Below, piece by piece: positions 26,265 to 34,834 of a stretch of 64,000 nt of DNA. Every line of letters begins with the position of its first letter. The stretch's first letter is position 1. Origin of the DNA: Gemmatimonadota bacterium (lineage in GTDB: Bacteria > Gemmatimonadota > Gemmatimonadetes > Longimicrobiales > Gaopeijiaceae). The position numbers were made by a program, and so were the translations under genes. The notes under the pieces are model-generated. The model searched no databases, was not told the origin of the DNA, and worked only from the letters and a program-made list of their open reading frames with translations. Where the stretch lies: NCBI GenBank assembly GCA_013002885.1, contig JABDLS010000060.1, positions 62,001 through 126,000 on the forward strand. Reading direction: 5' to 3'.

Positions 26265-26295
26265 TGCCCAGCCACCAGCGCCAAGAGGAACGCTC

Positions 26296-27135
26296 GTGAT
26301 ACGTATGCAAGAATCGAACGCCGCCGTTCTCGCCCCACCCGAGCCGAAGCCGTCGGTGGGCACGATGCTCGAGTTGCGCCATGTCTGGAAGAAGTACGGC
26401 CGATTCGAAGCGGTGAAGGGGTTGGACCTCGCGGTGAAGCGGGGCGAGATCTTCGGTTTCCTGGGGCCCAACGGGGCGGGGAAGACCTCTACCATCCGCA
26501 TGGTGGCCGGCGTTCTTCGTCCCTCGTCGGGTCAGGTGATCGTCGGTGGTGACGACCTGGAGAAGGAGCCCGAGCGGGCCAAGTCGCGAGTGGGGTACAT
26601 ACCCGACCGACCCTACCTGTACGACAAGCTCTCCGGCGGCGAGTTCCTCCGCTTCGTGGCGGGGCTCTGGGGGCGGGAAGGAGACGAGGTCGAGGCGCGG
26701 GCCGACCGCCTTCTCGAGCTCTTCCACCTCGCACCCTGGAAGGACGAGCTCATCGAGAGCTACTCCCACGGTATGAGGCAGAAGATCCTCATCAGCTCGG
26801 CTCTCATCCATCAGCCCGAGCTCATCGTCGTCGATGAACCCATGGTTGGTCTCGACCCACGATCCGCACGCCTTCTGAAGGATCTCTTCCGGACCTTCGC
26901 AGAAAACGGTGGAACGGTCTTCCTGTCGACGCACACCCTCGAAGTCGCCGAGGCCCTTTGCGACCGAATTGCCATCATCGCCGAGGGCCAGATCATCGCC
27001 TTCGGGACCATGGAGCAGCTCAGGGAGCAGGCCCACGCCGGGGGCGCCCACCTGGAGGAGATCTTCCTCAAAGTCACCGGCGGGGAAGCCATGAACGACA
27101 TCATCGAAGGCCTCCGGGAGGCCATCGCACGGTGA
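26296..27135 (+). CDS. ABC exporter ATPase
   Basis: ATP-binding subunit of an exporter, 279 aa. Walker A is GPNGAGKTST. The signature motif is degenerate (SYSHGMRQK in place of LSGGQ), as in ABC-2-type ATPases. Walker B is LIVVDEPMVGLDP. The GTG at 26296 has AGAGGAA upstream; an ATG at 26305 is the alternative. It overlaps the permease gene by four bases. Confidence 0.9.
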   Translation: MIRMQESNAAVLAPPEPKPSVGTMLELRHVWKKYGRFEAVKGLDLAVKRGEIFGFLGPNGAGKTSTIRMVAGVLRPSSGQVIVGGDDLEKEPERAKSRVGYIPDRPYLYDKLSGGEFLRFVAGLWGREGDEVEARADRLLELFHLAPWKDELIESYSHGMRQKILISSALIHQPELIVVDEPMVGLDPRSARLLKDLFRTFAENGGTVFLSTHTLEVAEALCDRIAIIAEGQIIAFGTMEQLREQAHAGGAHLEEIFLKVTGGEAMNDIIEGLREAIAR

Positions 27136-28835
27136 ACCCCGCTGCCGTCCGACCACGAGCCGGACTTCTCTGGCTCCTGAGGCCGAAGCTCCGGACCAAG
27201 CTCAACCGGGCAAAGACCGACGAGGGGAAGCTCTTCAAGGGCTTCCTCCTGAGCTTCGTCGGGCTCTTCTTCTGGACGCTCATATTCGCCGTGATCTTCC
27301 GGATGCTCCAGTACTTTCGGGGAACGCAGGGAATCGGGGATCTGCTGGCGGGCAAGCTCCTCGGTATCGCCTTCCTGACGTTTCTGATGATCCTCGTCCT
27401 CTCGAACGTCATCACCGCCCTCTCCACCTTCTTCCTCTCCGAGGACCTGGAGTTCGTGGTGGCCGCGCCGGTGGAGTCGGAGACGGTCTACGCGGCCCGC
27501 CTCATCGAGACCATCGTCGATTCTTCGTGGATGGTGGCGCTCCTGGCGGTGCCGCTCCTCGTGGCGTACGGCGTGGTCTATGCGGCAGGACCGACATACT
27601 ACCTTCTGGCCATCGCCACGGTGGTGCCCTTCCTGGTCATTCCCGCGGTCCTGGGAAGCGCGGCCACCTTGCTTCTCGTGAACATCTTCCCGGCTCGTCG
27701 CACGCGGGATCTTCTCGCCCTCGTGGGACTCTTTGCCGCGGCGGGCGTGGTGGCCCTCTTCCGCTTCCTGCGTCCCGAGCGTCTCATGAGCCCGGAGGAG
27801 TTCAGCAGCCTGGTGGACTTCATCGCCGTGCTCCGTACGCCGACGTCGACCTGGCTTCCCAGCGAGTGGGCGGCTCAGGCCCTGATGACCCACCTGAGCG
27901 GCGACTTCGACGCCTTCTCCTTCGCCTTCTTGTGGTCCACCGCCGCCATGTGCCTGGTGGTGGGCGCCTGGCTTCACCGTCGCTACTTCGACGGTGGCTT
28001 CACGCGGGCGCAGGAGGGTGCCGAACGCAAAGACGGTCGCCAGCGGTCGCAGGTCGTGGATCGCGCGCTGAGGGGAGCCGAACCGAGCACCCGGGTGATG
28101 GTTGCCAAGGAGATCCGGGTCTTCTTCCGCGACACCACCCAGTGGTCCCAGCTCATCCTCCTGGGTGTCCTCGTCGCCGTCTACGTGTACAACATCACCG
28201 TGCTGCCGCTGTACACGGGCGAGGAGGTGTCCTTCCTCCTGATCAATGCCGTCTCGTTCCTGAACCTGGGGCTCGCTGGCTTCGTGGTGGCGGCCATCGC
28301 CGCCCGCTTCGTCTTCCCGGCCATGTCCATTGAAGGGCGGATGATGTGGCTCATGCAGTCATCGCCCGTCGACATTCGGACCATCTTCTGGTCGAAGTAC
28401 TGGGTGGGGACGATCCCGCTCCTCCTCGTGGCTTTGCCCCTCATCGTCGGCACGAACCTGGTGCTGCAAGCATCGACCTTCGTTCTGGTGCTCACCACCG
28501 TGACGATGATCGGCATCACCTTCGCCCTTACCTCACTGGCACTGGGCTTCGGGGCGCTCTTCCCGAACTACGACACGGAGAACGTCGCCGAGATACCGAC
28601 CTCGTTCGGTGGACTGCTCTTCATGATGGCCGCTGTATCCTATCTGGTGGGTGTCGTCATCCTCGAAGCGTGGCCGGTGTACTACTTCCTCGACTCCCGC
28701 GTACGTGGGGGAGAAGCGGAGGTCGGAATGGTGCCGCTCTTGATGGGCGTGGCCGGAGCCGCCATTCTCACGGCCCTCGCTATCTGGCTGCCCCTCAGAG
28801 CCGGAATCAGGAAAGTACAGTCGGTCGACTTCTGA
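27132..28835 (+). CDS. ABC exporter permease
   Basis: Large membrane subunit, 567 aa, with about 12 hydrophobic segments in two groups. A soluble loop in between (EGAERKDGRQRSQVVDRAL, AEPSTRVMVAKEIRVFFRD) splits it. This layout matches the putative ABC exporter family with fused ABC-2-like halves. The GTG start lies within the ATPase stop (GTGA). Substrate unknown; the upstream transglutaminase-like protein is the only hint. Confidence 0.85.
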   Translation: MNPAAVRPRAGLLWLLRPKLRTKLNRAKTDEGKLFKGFLLSFVGLFFWTLIFAVIFRMLQYFRGTQGIGDLLAGKLLGIAFLTFLMILVLSNVITALSTFFLSEDLEFVVAAPVESETVYAARLIETIVDSSWMVALLAVPLLVAYGVVYAAGPTYYLLAIATVVPFLVIPAVLGSAATLLLVNIFPARRTRDLLALVGLFAAAGVVALFRFLRPERLMSPEEFSSLVDFIAVLRTPTSTWLPSEWAAQALMTHLSGDFDAFSFAFLWSTAAMCLVVGAWLHRRYFDGGFTRAQEGAERKDGRQRSQVVDRALRGAEPSTRVMVAKEIRVFFRDTTQWSQLILLGVLVAVYVYNITVLPLYTGEEVSFLLINAVSFLNLGLAGFVVAAIAARFVFPAMSIEGRMMWLMQSSPVDIRTIFWSKYWVGTIPLLLVALPLIVGTNLVLQASTFVLVLTTVTMIGITFALTSLALGFGALFPNYDTENVAEIPTSFGGLLFMMAAVSYLVGVVILEAWPVYYFLDSRVRGGEAEVGMVPLLMGVAGAAILTALAIWLPLRAGIRKVQSVDF

Positions 28836-28855
28836 CCGGCCCCACGGAGACAGAC

Positions 28856-29323
28856 ATGCTGAGCTCGATCAAGAACTTCTTCACGTCGTCCATGAGCCCG
28901 GCACCGCAGGCCGATCCTCAGGAGGCAGCCAAGGACATCCGGCTGGCCGCCTGCGCCCTCCTTCTGGAGCTGGCCCACGCCGACCGCGAGTTCACCGACG
29001 ACGAGCGTCAGCATCTCGAGTCGGCGGTGAGGCGGCAGTTCGGTCTCGACGCCGCGGAAGCCGCGAAGCTCCTCCAGCTGGCCCAACAGGAGCGGGACGA
29101 GGCCGTAGACCTCTGGCAGTTCACGAACCTCATTGCCGAGAACTACTCCACCGGTCAGAAGATGGTGCTGGCCGAGATCATGTGGGGTCTGGTGTACTCC
29201 GACGGCGATCTGGCGAGCAAGGAGGACTACCTCATGCGGAAGATCTGCAACCTCCTCCGCCTGGAACCCGGCTACCTGGCCGAAGCCCGCAAGCGATACA
29301 CCGGGGCAGCCGACGACGCCTGA
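28856..29323 (+). CDS. TerB-like protein
   Basis: A 155-residue all-helical soluble protein of the TerB fold. AACALLLELAHADREFTDDERQ and EIMWGLVYSDGDLASKEDYL carry the two acidic, metal-binding helical hairpins typical of TerB. Tellurite resistance in the strict sense is not implied, as no other ter genes are present. It follows the ABC exporter permease by 20 bp and may be cotranscribed. Confidence 0.8.
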   Translation: MLSSIKNFFTSSMSPAPQADPQEAAKDIRLAACALLLELAHADREFTDDERQHLESAVRRQFGLDAAEAAKLLQLAQQERDEAVDLWQFTNLIAENYSTGQKMVLAEIMWGLVYSDGDLASKEDYLMRKICNLLRLEPGYLAEARKRYTGAADDA

Positions 29324-29418
29324 GGTGGCATCGCATTGCACAGGGGTGACAGGCACGGGCCGCCCGAGCATATTTCAAGGGCACCGAGCACCGACCCGAC
29401 CCCGTTACCACGACGACG

Positions 29419-29565
29419 ATGAATCTCCTCCCCGGCGGCTACACCTTCACCCACGTGGTCTTCTGGACGGTGGTCGCCATGGTGGCCGTGGGCACCAACG
29501 CGGTGGCTATCATCCTCTCCATCGGGCTCGGCCTTCTGGTGGTGGAGACGCTCACAAAACAGTGA
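29419..29565 (+). CDS. 48-residue single-helix membrane peptide
   Basis: A short frame from ATG 29419 to TGA 29563-29565. The peptide begins MNLLPGGYTFTHVVFW and is hydrophobic almost throughout (VVAMVAVGTNAVAIILSIG), ending VETLTKQ. A strong terminator follows 27 bases later, which supports it being a real end gene. Codon use and third-position GC are like the neighbours. No function is known. Confidence 0.55.
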   Translation: MNLLPGGYTFTHVVFWTVVAMVAVGTNAVAIILSIGLGLLVVETLTKQ

Positions 29566-29591
29566 GCCTCCAGGTTGCCGTATCGCGACTC

Positions 29592-29618
29592 CGGCGCCCC
29601 CCTCGGGGCGCCGTTTTC
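29592..29618 (+). terminator. Rho-independent terminator
   Basis: A 9-bp GC stem, CGGCGCCCC (29592-29600) and GGGGCGCCG (29605-29613), with the four-base loop CCTC, followed by TTTT (29614-29617). It ends the transcript carrying the 48-residue peptide and perhaps the TerB and ABC genes. Confidence 0.88.
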
Positions 29619-29632
29619 ATTGGGGCTGATCG

Positions 29633-29905
29633 ATGACGTTGTGGTTTCTCGTCGTCACCGGGGTCCTGGGTCTGGCCATCGGAATCTGGTTGGGCATGCC
29701 GGGGCGCTACACGCAGACCCCAGACGAGATCGAGAAGATCATGGAGTCGGGCGGCTCGAGACGACGGCGGGCGAAGCGGATCTTCACCCCCCTCGCGTGG
29801 ATGCAGCGCCAGATTTCCACCAGCGGGCCCTCGGCGGACCGCCGGAGGAAGAGAGGCAGCCGCTCGGGCTTCAAGCTCGAATCTCCGGAAGATCGGGAGA
29901 GTTGA
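29633..29905 (+). CDS. Small membrane protein, 90 aa
   Basis: One N-terminal hydrophobic helix (MTLWFLVVTGVLGLAIGIWL) and a basic cytoplasmic tail (GGSRRRRAKRIF, ADRRRKRGSRSGF). No recognised family. The ATG at 29633 is the first possible start but has no clear ribosome site; it lies just after the terminator. The downstream gene is convergent, 12 bp away. Confidence 0.5.
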   Translation: MTLWFLVVTGVLGLAIGIWLGMPGRYTQTPDEIEKIMESGGSRRRRAKRIFTPLAWMQRQISTSGPSADRRRKRGSRSGFKLESPEDRES

Positions 29906-29917
29906 CTCCTGGTCGGA

Positions 29918-31492
29918 CTACTGGAGGAGGGCGTCCACGAGAATGAGGGCGACGCCGACGAACGCTCCGAGGACGTAGCCCAGACGGACGATGAGCTTGA
30001 GTTCACGGTCGGTGACCTTCCGGACCAACTCCTCCATCTTCGGCGTGGGGTAGTGTAGGACCTTCTCCTCGACCCGTCGCGCCACATCGATACGCTCCAC
30101 CACTGCCGGTACCTGGGTCTGTAGCCACTCCCAGAGGGGATCGCCCATGGCGGCCTCGAGGCGTTGGGCCCCGTCGTCCGGCAACCAGCGGGCCGGCGTT
30201 CCAATGGGACGCTCGAAAAGGCGCGTCACGAGGCGCTGGGCTCCCTTTTCCGCGACTGAGCGCGCCGTCTCCGTTCGGGCGGCAGTCACGAGCAGCTCTG
30301 CGATTCGCTCGGGCGGCACGTTCTCGAGCACCTCGCCCCATGTCTTCGCACCCGCTTTCTCGAGGCCCGCGTGGAGTTTCTCCACGAGGAAGTCGTGCGT
30401 GGCCGGGTCCCGGGCCATGTCCACGATCCACCCGATGAGCGTCGCCCTGGCCTCGACCAGATTGGGATCATCCGGCTGCCCGAGGACCTCGGCCACCGGA
30501 CGACGCAGGAAATCGACGATGGCCTGGTTCACACCCCGTGCCATGGCCTCCTGAACCGCCGGATCCCGGAGGATCTCCGAGAGGCGCTCAGCGCCCTCCG
30601 ACTCGATGGTGTCCAGAACCTTGTCCACCGTCTCCTCGGTCATCACCACTCGAGCCACCACCCGCTGGTGGAACTTGAGGTCGCGGAGAAAGCGGTGGAG
30701 AAGATCGTGGATGGTCGCTTCGAAGCGGGCCCTGGCCTTGGGGTCTTCCAGGAGCCCACCCAGGCGCTCGGCTGCCAATGGGAGGTAGCTGGCGATGGCC
30801 TTCTCCAAGGAACTGATGAGCCCCAGGGGGAGGATCTCCTCGAATGTCCGCCCGGGCTCCAGGAGCTTCACCGAGGCCCGCTCGAGGTAGTCCGCGACTG
30901 CATGACGGAAGTCTTCGCTGCCGACGGCGTTCTGTAGCCATTCCTCCACCGCCGACTCCAGGGCGGCCTCGCGAGCCGGCGTCAGCACGCCGCCAATGGG
31001 TTCGTCGGCCACCGCATCGACCAGGTCTGCCGCGCGCCTCCCCATGGCACCCTCGAAATCACCCGTCGCAACGTACTCCTCGAGCTGGTCGAGACCGCGG
31101 CCGAGGGCATCGTCGACCAGGGCGTCGACGTCCGCACGGACAGCCTGAGGGATCAGCTCCCGCAGGGAGCCGCGCTCGGTGTGGAGCATCTCCTCGAGAA
31201 ACGTGGCCAGGCGGCTGTCGAAGGCGTCACGGAACTCTACGTTCGCAAACGTACGGGTGAGGTCCTCGGGAGTGAGGAGTCGGTTGCCGACGGTGCGCCC
31301 GATGGCGGCGGCGAGCCTCGGCTGGTTTTTGGGGATCGCCCCGTGGAGGAAGCCGATGGTCCAACGCCGGAAGAGCTTCGGGGGCTCATACGGGTGGAAG
31401 AGCATCCAGACGGCGATGGTGTTCGTAAGCCCGCCGGCCATGGCTCCGAACACGATCTTCACCAGCGCTTGAACGATCTCTTGAGTCGGCAT
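29918..31492 (-). CDS. DUF445 family membrane protein
   Basis: A 524-residue protein with one hydrophobic helix at each end and a long helical middle. The N-terminal VFGAMAGGLTNTIAVWMLFHP with the following GAIPKNQPRLAAAIG is diagnostic of DUF445 (YheB/YjiN). The central part has repeated amphipathic helices. Function is unknown for the family. It is the last gene of a leftward group with a lipoprotein, a DUF1499-like protein and a SIMPL protein, 12 bp after the lipoprotein. Confidence 0.88.
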   Translation of the reverse strand: MPTQEIVQALVKIVFGAMAGGLTNTIAVWMLFHPYEPPKLFRRWTIGFLHGAIPKNQPRLAAAIGRTVGNRLLTPEDLTRTFANVEFRDAFDSRLATFLEEMLHTERGSLRELIPQAVRADVDALVDDALGRGLDQLEEYVATGDFEGAMGRRAADLVDAVADEPIGGVLTPAREAALESAVEEWLQNAVGSEDFRHAVADYLERASVKLLEPGRTFEEILPLGLISSLEKAIASYLPLAAERLGGLLEDPKARARFEATIHDLLHRFLRDLKFHQRVVARVVMTEETVDKVLDTIESEGAERLSEILRDPAVQEAMARGVNQAIVDFLRRPVAEVLGQPDDPNLVEARATLIGWIVDMARDPATHDFLVEKLHAGLEKAGAKTWGEVLENVPPERIAELLVTAARTETARSVAEKGAQRLVTRLFERPIGTPARWLPDDGAQRLEAAMGDPLWEWLQTQVPAVVERIDVARRVEEKVLHYPTPKMEELVRKVTDRELKLIVRLGYVLGAFVGVALILVDALLQ

Positions 31493-31504
31493 CTCGGAAA
31501 GGGT

Positions 31505-32473
31505 CTACCGGCGCTCGTGCACGACGAGCCCTCGGACGGGGAAGTCGCCGGCCACCGTCGAAAGTCGGCCCTCGACCTCGTACAGGGCCCGGACGGGAAG
31601 GAGGGGGCCGGGGCCTTCCCCTGCCTGGATCTCGGCGGAGACGGCTTCAAGGTGACCTTCAACGGCTTCGTCGTCCGAAGCTATGAGCCACTCCACGGGC
31701 ACGTCGCGGCGGGCCGGAGGGAAGGCCTCCGTGCGGTCCCAGGTCACCTGCACGTCGGGCCACTGGAATTCTTCGGCATCGTAGAGGGCCCACGCGCGGT
31801 AGGCGGAGTCCACGTCTCCACCGTGCTCGACATCGGCGGCGAGGACGAAATGCGCCGAGTCCCCGGACATGAGGAATGCCCAGTCACCCCCGGTGGCCTG
31901 GCTGCCTGCCGAGGCTCTGGCCATGTCCAGGATCGTACCGTCGATGCGCTGATCTGCCAGATAGGCCGACCCGGTGAGGAGCTGGAATGTCCCTCCTCGT
32001 ACACCGGTCCACGCTGGACCGCCCTGGCCGACGATGATCTCGAGGCTGCGGGGGGGGTCTTCGAAGACGATACCGTCCACCACGCCTTCGTCCCCGACGA
32101 GGAGCGCCAGCGACTCGTTGGGCAGGATGCGGTTGGGAGCCCGCGTGGGAGGCGTCCACCAGCGTTCCTTGTAGAAGCTGTCCCATACGCCCCCTCGTGC
32201 TATCCATCCCGATGCCTCTCTCATCACGGAGTCGGGAAGCTGCCTGGTCTGCATGAGCCATGGAACGATGAAGACGCTGTCTCCCTGGAGCGAGGCAAAC
32301 ACGAAGTTCCGTTCGTAAACGCTCTCGACGAAGTTTCCCGAGTCGGTCTCGGGTTCCCCACCGGTTGGCGCCTGATCCGGCTGTCGCTCAGGCTCGCTGC
32401 AGGCGACTGCAAGGACCGCGGCCAGCATCATCGCGGCGGCGCCACGAATGCGTGCGTGCTCAGCTGGATTCAC
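31505..32473 (-). CDS. Putative lipoprotein, 322 aa
   Basis: The signal peptide ends in a lipobox (AAVLAVAC, Cys at about residue 25), then a Pro/Gln/Glu-rich linker and a globular domain of about 270 residues with no family I recognise. The GTG start lies in the DUF1499-like gene's stop codon (GTGA), so the two are coupled. Probably anchored in the outer membrane, with envelope-related neighbours. Confidence 0.65.
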   Translation of the reverse strand: MNPAEHARIRGAAAMMLAAVLAVACSEPERQPDQAPTGGEPETDSGNFVESVYERNFVFASLQGDSVFIVPWLMQTRQLPDSVMREASGWIARGGVWDSFYKERWWTPPTRAPNRILPNESLALLVGDEGVVDGIVFEDPPRSLEIIVGQGGPAWTGVRGGTFQLLTGSAYLADQRIDGTILDMARASAGSQATGGDWAFLMSGDSAHFVLAADVEHGGDVDSAYRAWALYDAEEFQWPDVQVTWDRTEAFPPARRDVPVEWLIASDDEAVEGHLEAVSAEIQAGEGPGPLLPVRALYEVEGRLSTVAGDFPVRGLVVHERR

Positions 32474-32910
32474 GTGCTCTGCTCGAGTCGAGGCATCGTC
32501 GTCGGATCCAGGATCTGATCGGGTCGGGGGTTCAGCTCTTTGTCGAGATGCTTCGTAAAGCGACCGATGAGCCGTCGGCAGCGTCCGTAGTCCCGCACGT
32601 CGGTCCGCGTGGTGGCCTCGACGTCCACCCGGGTCTGACCGTTCTCGTCGAGACCGATCCGCACCACGACCTCCGTCTCGAGACGGCGAAGTGCGCTGGT
32701 GGCGAGGGCGTCGATCCGGCCCGCACGGTCATTGTCGATCACGACCGTCCACCCCCTGAGACGGCCACGGATCACCCGCAGGGAGGTCTCCCAGACATGG
32801 TCGAAAGGAATGGTGTAGGTGCGTCCTCTCAAGCGCGGATCCTCGGCCCCGGGGGACGTCTCCGACGACTTCTCGGTGAGGCCCCGGACGAGGGGGTTCA
32901 CCTCACCCAC
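32470..32910 (-). CDS. DUF1499-like protein
   Basis: A 146-residue protein. YTIPFDHVWETSLRVI, GWTVVIDNDRAGRIDALATS, EVVVRIGLDENGQTRVDVEA and the final RLIGRFTKHLD follow the DUF1499 pattern (beta-alpha fold, TRVDV core). No signal peptide is evident in the first 25 residues. It overlaps the SIMPL gene by eight bases and the lipoprotein by four. Function unknown. Confidence 0.6.
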   Translation of the reverse strand: MGEVNPLVRGLTEKSSETSPGAEDPRLRGRTYTIPFDHVWETSLRVIRGRLRGWTVVIDNDRAGRIDALATSALRRLETEVVVRIGLDENGQTRVDVEATTRTDVRDYGRCRRLIGRFTKHLDKELNPRPDQILDPTTMPRLEQST

Positions 32911-33670
32911 CGGTCCTCGGCCCGAGAGCGAAGCGTATGCTGACGCTGGCGGTTACGGTCTGGTTGCCGGCCTCGATGGGCGTAGGGGCTGCCTGAGCCC
33001 GGCTGAATGACATGTCCTGCTCCATCATCAGGGGACCGGGTCTCGATGCGCCCCCGTTGACCTCCAGCGGGACCCCGAGGCGGTAGCCCAACGTCTCGGC
33101 AATGATCCGGGCCTCGGCGGTTGCGTCTCGGACGGCAGCGGCCATGGCCTCGTTCCGCGCCTCCTCGGTGTTCGAGGCGAAGAACGAAAGGCCTGCGACC
33201 CGGTTGGCCCCGGCTCCGATGGCGACGTCGATGATCCGACCCACGAGATCCACGTCGGCAACCGTCGCGCTGACGTTGTTGTACGCCGTGTAGGCGATGA
33301 TTTCCCGGGTCCGTTGATTGTTGTTGGTCGAGTACTCGGGGCGCAGCGAGTATCCGAAGGTCCGTAGCTCGAGGCCAGGAAGATCCGCCGCGCGTATCGC
33401 CCGGAGGACGGCATCCATGGCATCCGCGTTGGCCTGGGCCGCCCCACCGGCATCGTCGGACCTGGTTTCGACGGCGAAGGAGACGGAAGCGCGATCCGGT
33501 GCGACATCGACGCTGCCGGCTCCGTTGACCTGGATCCATCCGGGCTGGGTCTCCACCTGGGTAGGCGTCGCCGGGGGAGAAGGGGGCGCCGCCTGGCCCG
33601 ATGCCCCCGGTCCGCCGCAGGCGCTGACGGCCGCCGCCAGGAGAGTCGCTTCGACGATCCGTTTCTTCAT
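32903..33670 (-). CDS. SIMPL (DUF541) domain protein
   Basis: A 255-residue exported protein with a signal ending in a possible lipobox (AAAVSACGG) and a Pro-rich linker. The SIMPL domain follows: INVNGAGSVDVAPDRASVSF-like text, GLELRTFGYSLRPEY, the AYTAYNNVSATV core and ARNEAMAAAVRDATAEARIIA, ending VTASVSIRFAL. The ATG at 33670 is chosen for the signal peptide; the frame is open to 33856. It opens the leftward envelope group and is divergent from the nucleotidyltransferase. Confidence 0.85.
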   Translation of the reverse strand: MKKRIVEATLLAAAVSACGGPGASGQAAPPSPPATPTQVETQPGWIQVNGAGSVDVAPDRASVSFAVETRSDDAGGAAQANADAMDAVLRAIRAADLPGLELRTFGYSLRPEYSTNNNQRTREIIAYTAYNNVSATVADVDLVGRIIDVAIGAGANRVAGLSFFASNTEEARNEAMAAAVRDATAEARIIAETLGYRLGVPLEVNGGASRPGPLMMEQDMSFSRAQAAPTPIEAGNQTVTASVSIRFALGPRTGG

Positions 33671-33783
33671 AGTCTCGCCTTTCCGCTTACGAGGTGCCAT
33701 GAACCCGTTTATAGTGTGGCCAGAACGCTGTCGGAGACAGCCCTGTAGCTTGGCTTCCCCTCGCCACAACCCGGTAGACACCG

Positions 33784-34782
33784 ATGAAAGCCGTGATTCC
33801 CCTCGCGGGAAAAGGTACTCGCCTTCGCCCGCTGACCCATCATACGCCCAAGCCACTCCTCAAGGTCGCTGGTAAGCCCGTGCTGGCCTACATCCTCGAT
33901 GATCTCGTCGAGTTGGGCGTGACGGAGGTCGTCTTCATCGTCGGCTACCTGCGGGAAGCCGTCGAGGAGTGGATCGGCGAGGAGTATCCGCAACTCACGG
34001 GCCACTTCGTCGTTCAGGAAGTGCAGGACGGGACGGCCGGCGCCATCGCCCTCGCCGAGCCCTATGTCGACGAGGACGTACTCATCATCTTCGCCGACGC
34101 GGTCCTGGAGGTCGACTACGGTCTTACGCGGACGCTGGGAGCGGAATACGGAGCGGTGCTTTGGGCCAAAGAGGTGGAGGACTACCAGCGGTACGGTGTC
34201 ATCGTCACCAACGACGACGGCACCATGAAGAGAATCGTGGAGAAGCCCTCCGAGCCGGTCTCGAAGCTGGCCAACATCGGCCTTTACTACATTCGCGACC
34301 ATGAGCTCCTATTCGAAGGGGTTCGCCATGCGCTGGCGAGCGAGCCCGGTCCCTCGGGCGAGTTCTATCTGACCGACGCCTTCCAGTACATGGTCGACCA
34401 GGGGAGCCTCCTCACGACGGCTCCGGTGGAGGGCTGGTGGGACGCTGGTAAGCCGGAGACGCTCCTGGAGACGAATGGTCACCTTCTCGCCACACGACGG
34501 GGTGGGGTCGACGCCGGCGCCCACGTCGAGGGGGCCGAGATCATCGAGCCTGTCCGGATCGAGGCGGGGGTGCACGTCCACGGCGGCATCATCGGGCCGA
34601 ACGTCACGTTGGAGGCGGGAGCGGTGGTCGAAGGGTGCGAGCTGCGCGATACGGTCATCGGCGCTCGGACCCGGCTGGAGTCGGTTCGACTGCACGACTC
34701 CATCGTGGGCGCCGACGCTCGTTTGTCCGGCGTCAGTGGCTCGGCGCTGGTGGCCGACCACTCCGTGGTGGTGGAGGGTTAG
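33784..34782 (+). CDS. Sugar-1-phosphate nucleotidyltransferase
   Basis: A 332-residue enzyme. The N-terminal nucleotidyltransferase domain has KAVIPLAGKGTRLRPLT and TPKPLLKVAGKPVL, the nucleotide-binding and lysine motifs. GVIV, IVEKPSEPVS and WWDAGKPETLLETN mark the sugar site. The C-terminal about 90 residues form a left-handed beta-helix with hexapeptide-like repeats (ARTRLESVRLHDSIVGADA style). It resembles glucose-1-phosphate thymidylyl- and mannose-1-phosphate guanylyltransferases; which sugar cannot be settled. No glycan operon surrounds it. Confidence 0.85.
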   Translation: MKAVIPLAGKGTRLRPLTHHTPKPLLKVAGKPVLAYILDDLVELGVTEVVFIVGYLREAVEEWIGEEYPQLTGHFVVQEVQDGTAGAIALAEPYVDEDVLIIFADAVLEVDYGLTRTLGAEYGAVLWAKEVEDYQRYGVIVTNDDGTMKRIVEKPSEPVSKLANIGLYYIRDHELLFEGVRHALASEPGPSGEFYLTDAFQYMVDQGSLLTTAPVEGWWDAGKPETLLETNGHLLATRRGGVDAGAHVEGAEIIEPVRIEAGVHVHGGIIGPNVTLEAGAVVEGCELRDTVIGARTRLESVRLHDSIVGADARLSGVSGSALVADHSVVVEG

Positions 34783-34785
34783 GCG

Positions 34786-34801
34786 GGGCCGCTCGCGGCC
34801 C
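34786..34801. terminator. GC hairpin between convergent genes
   Basis: GGGCCG (34786-34791) and CGGCCC (34796-34801) pair around CTCG in the gap between the nucleotidyltransferase stop (34782) and the convergent M20 peptidase stop (34835). No T-tract follows. Terminator function is likely but weakly supported. Confidence 0.5.
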
Positions 34802-34834
34802 GGAGGCAACGTTCGACGCCGAGCCTGGTGGCGG

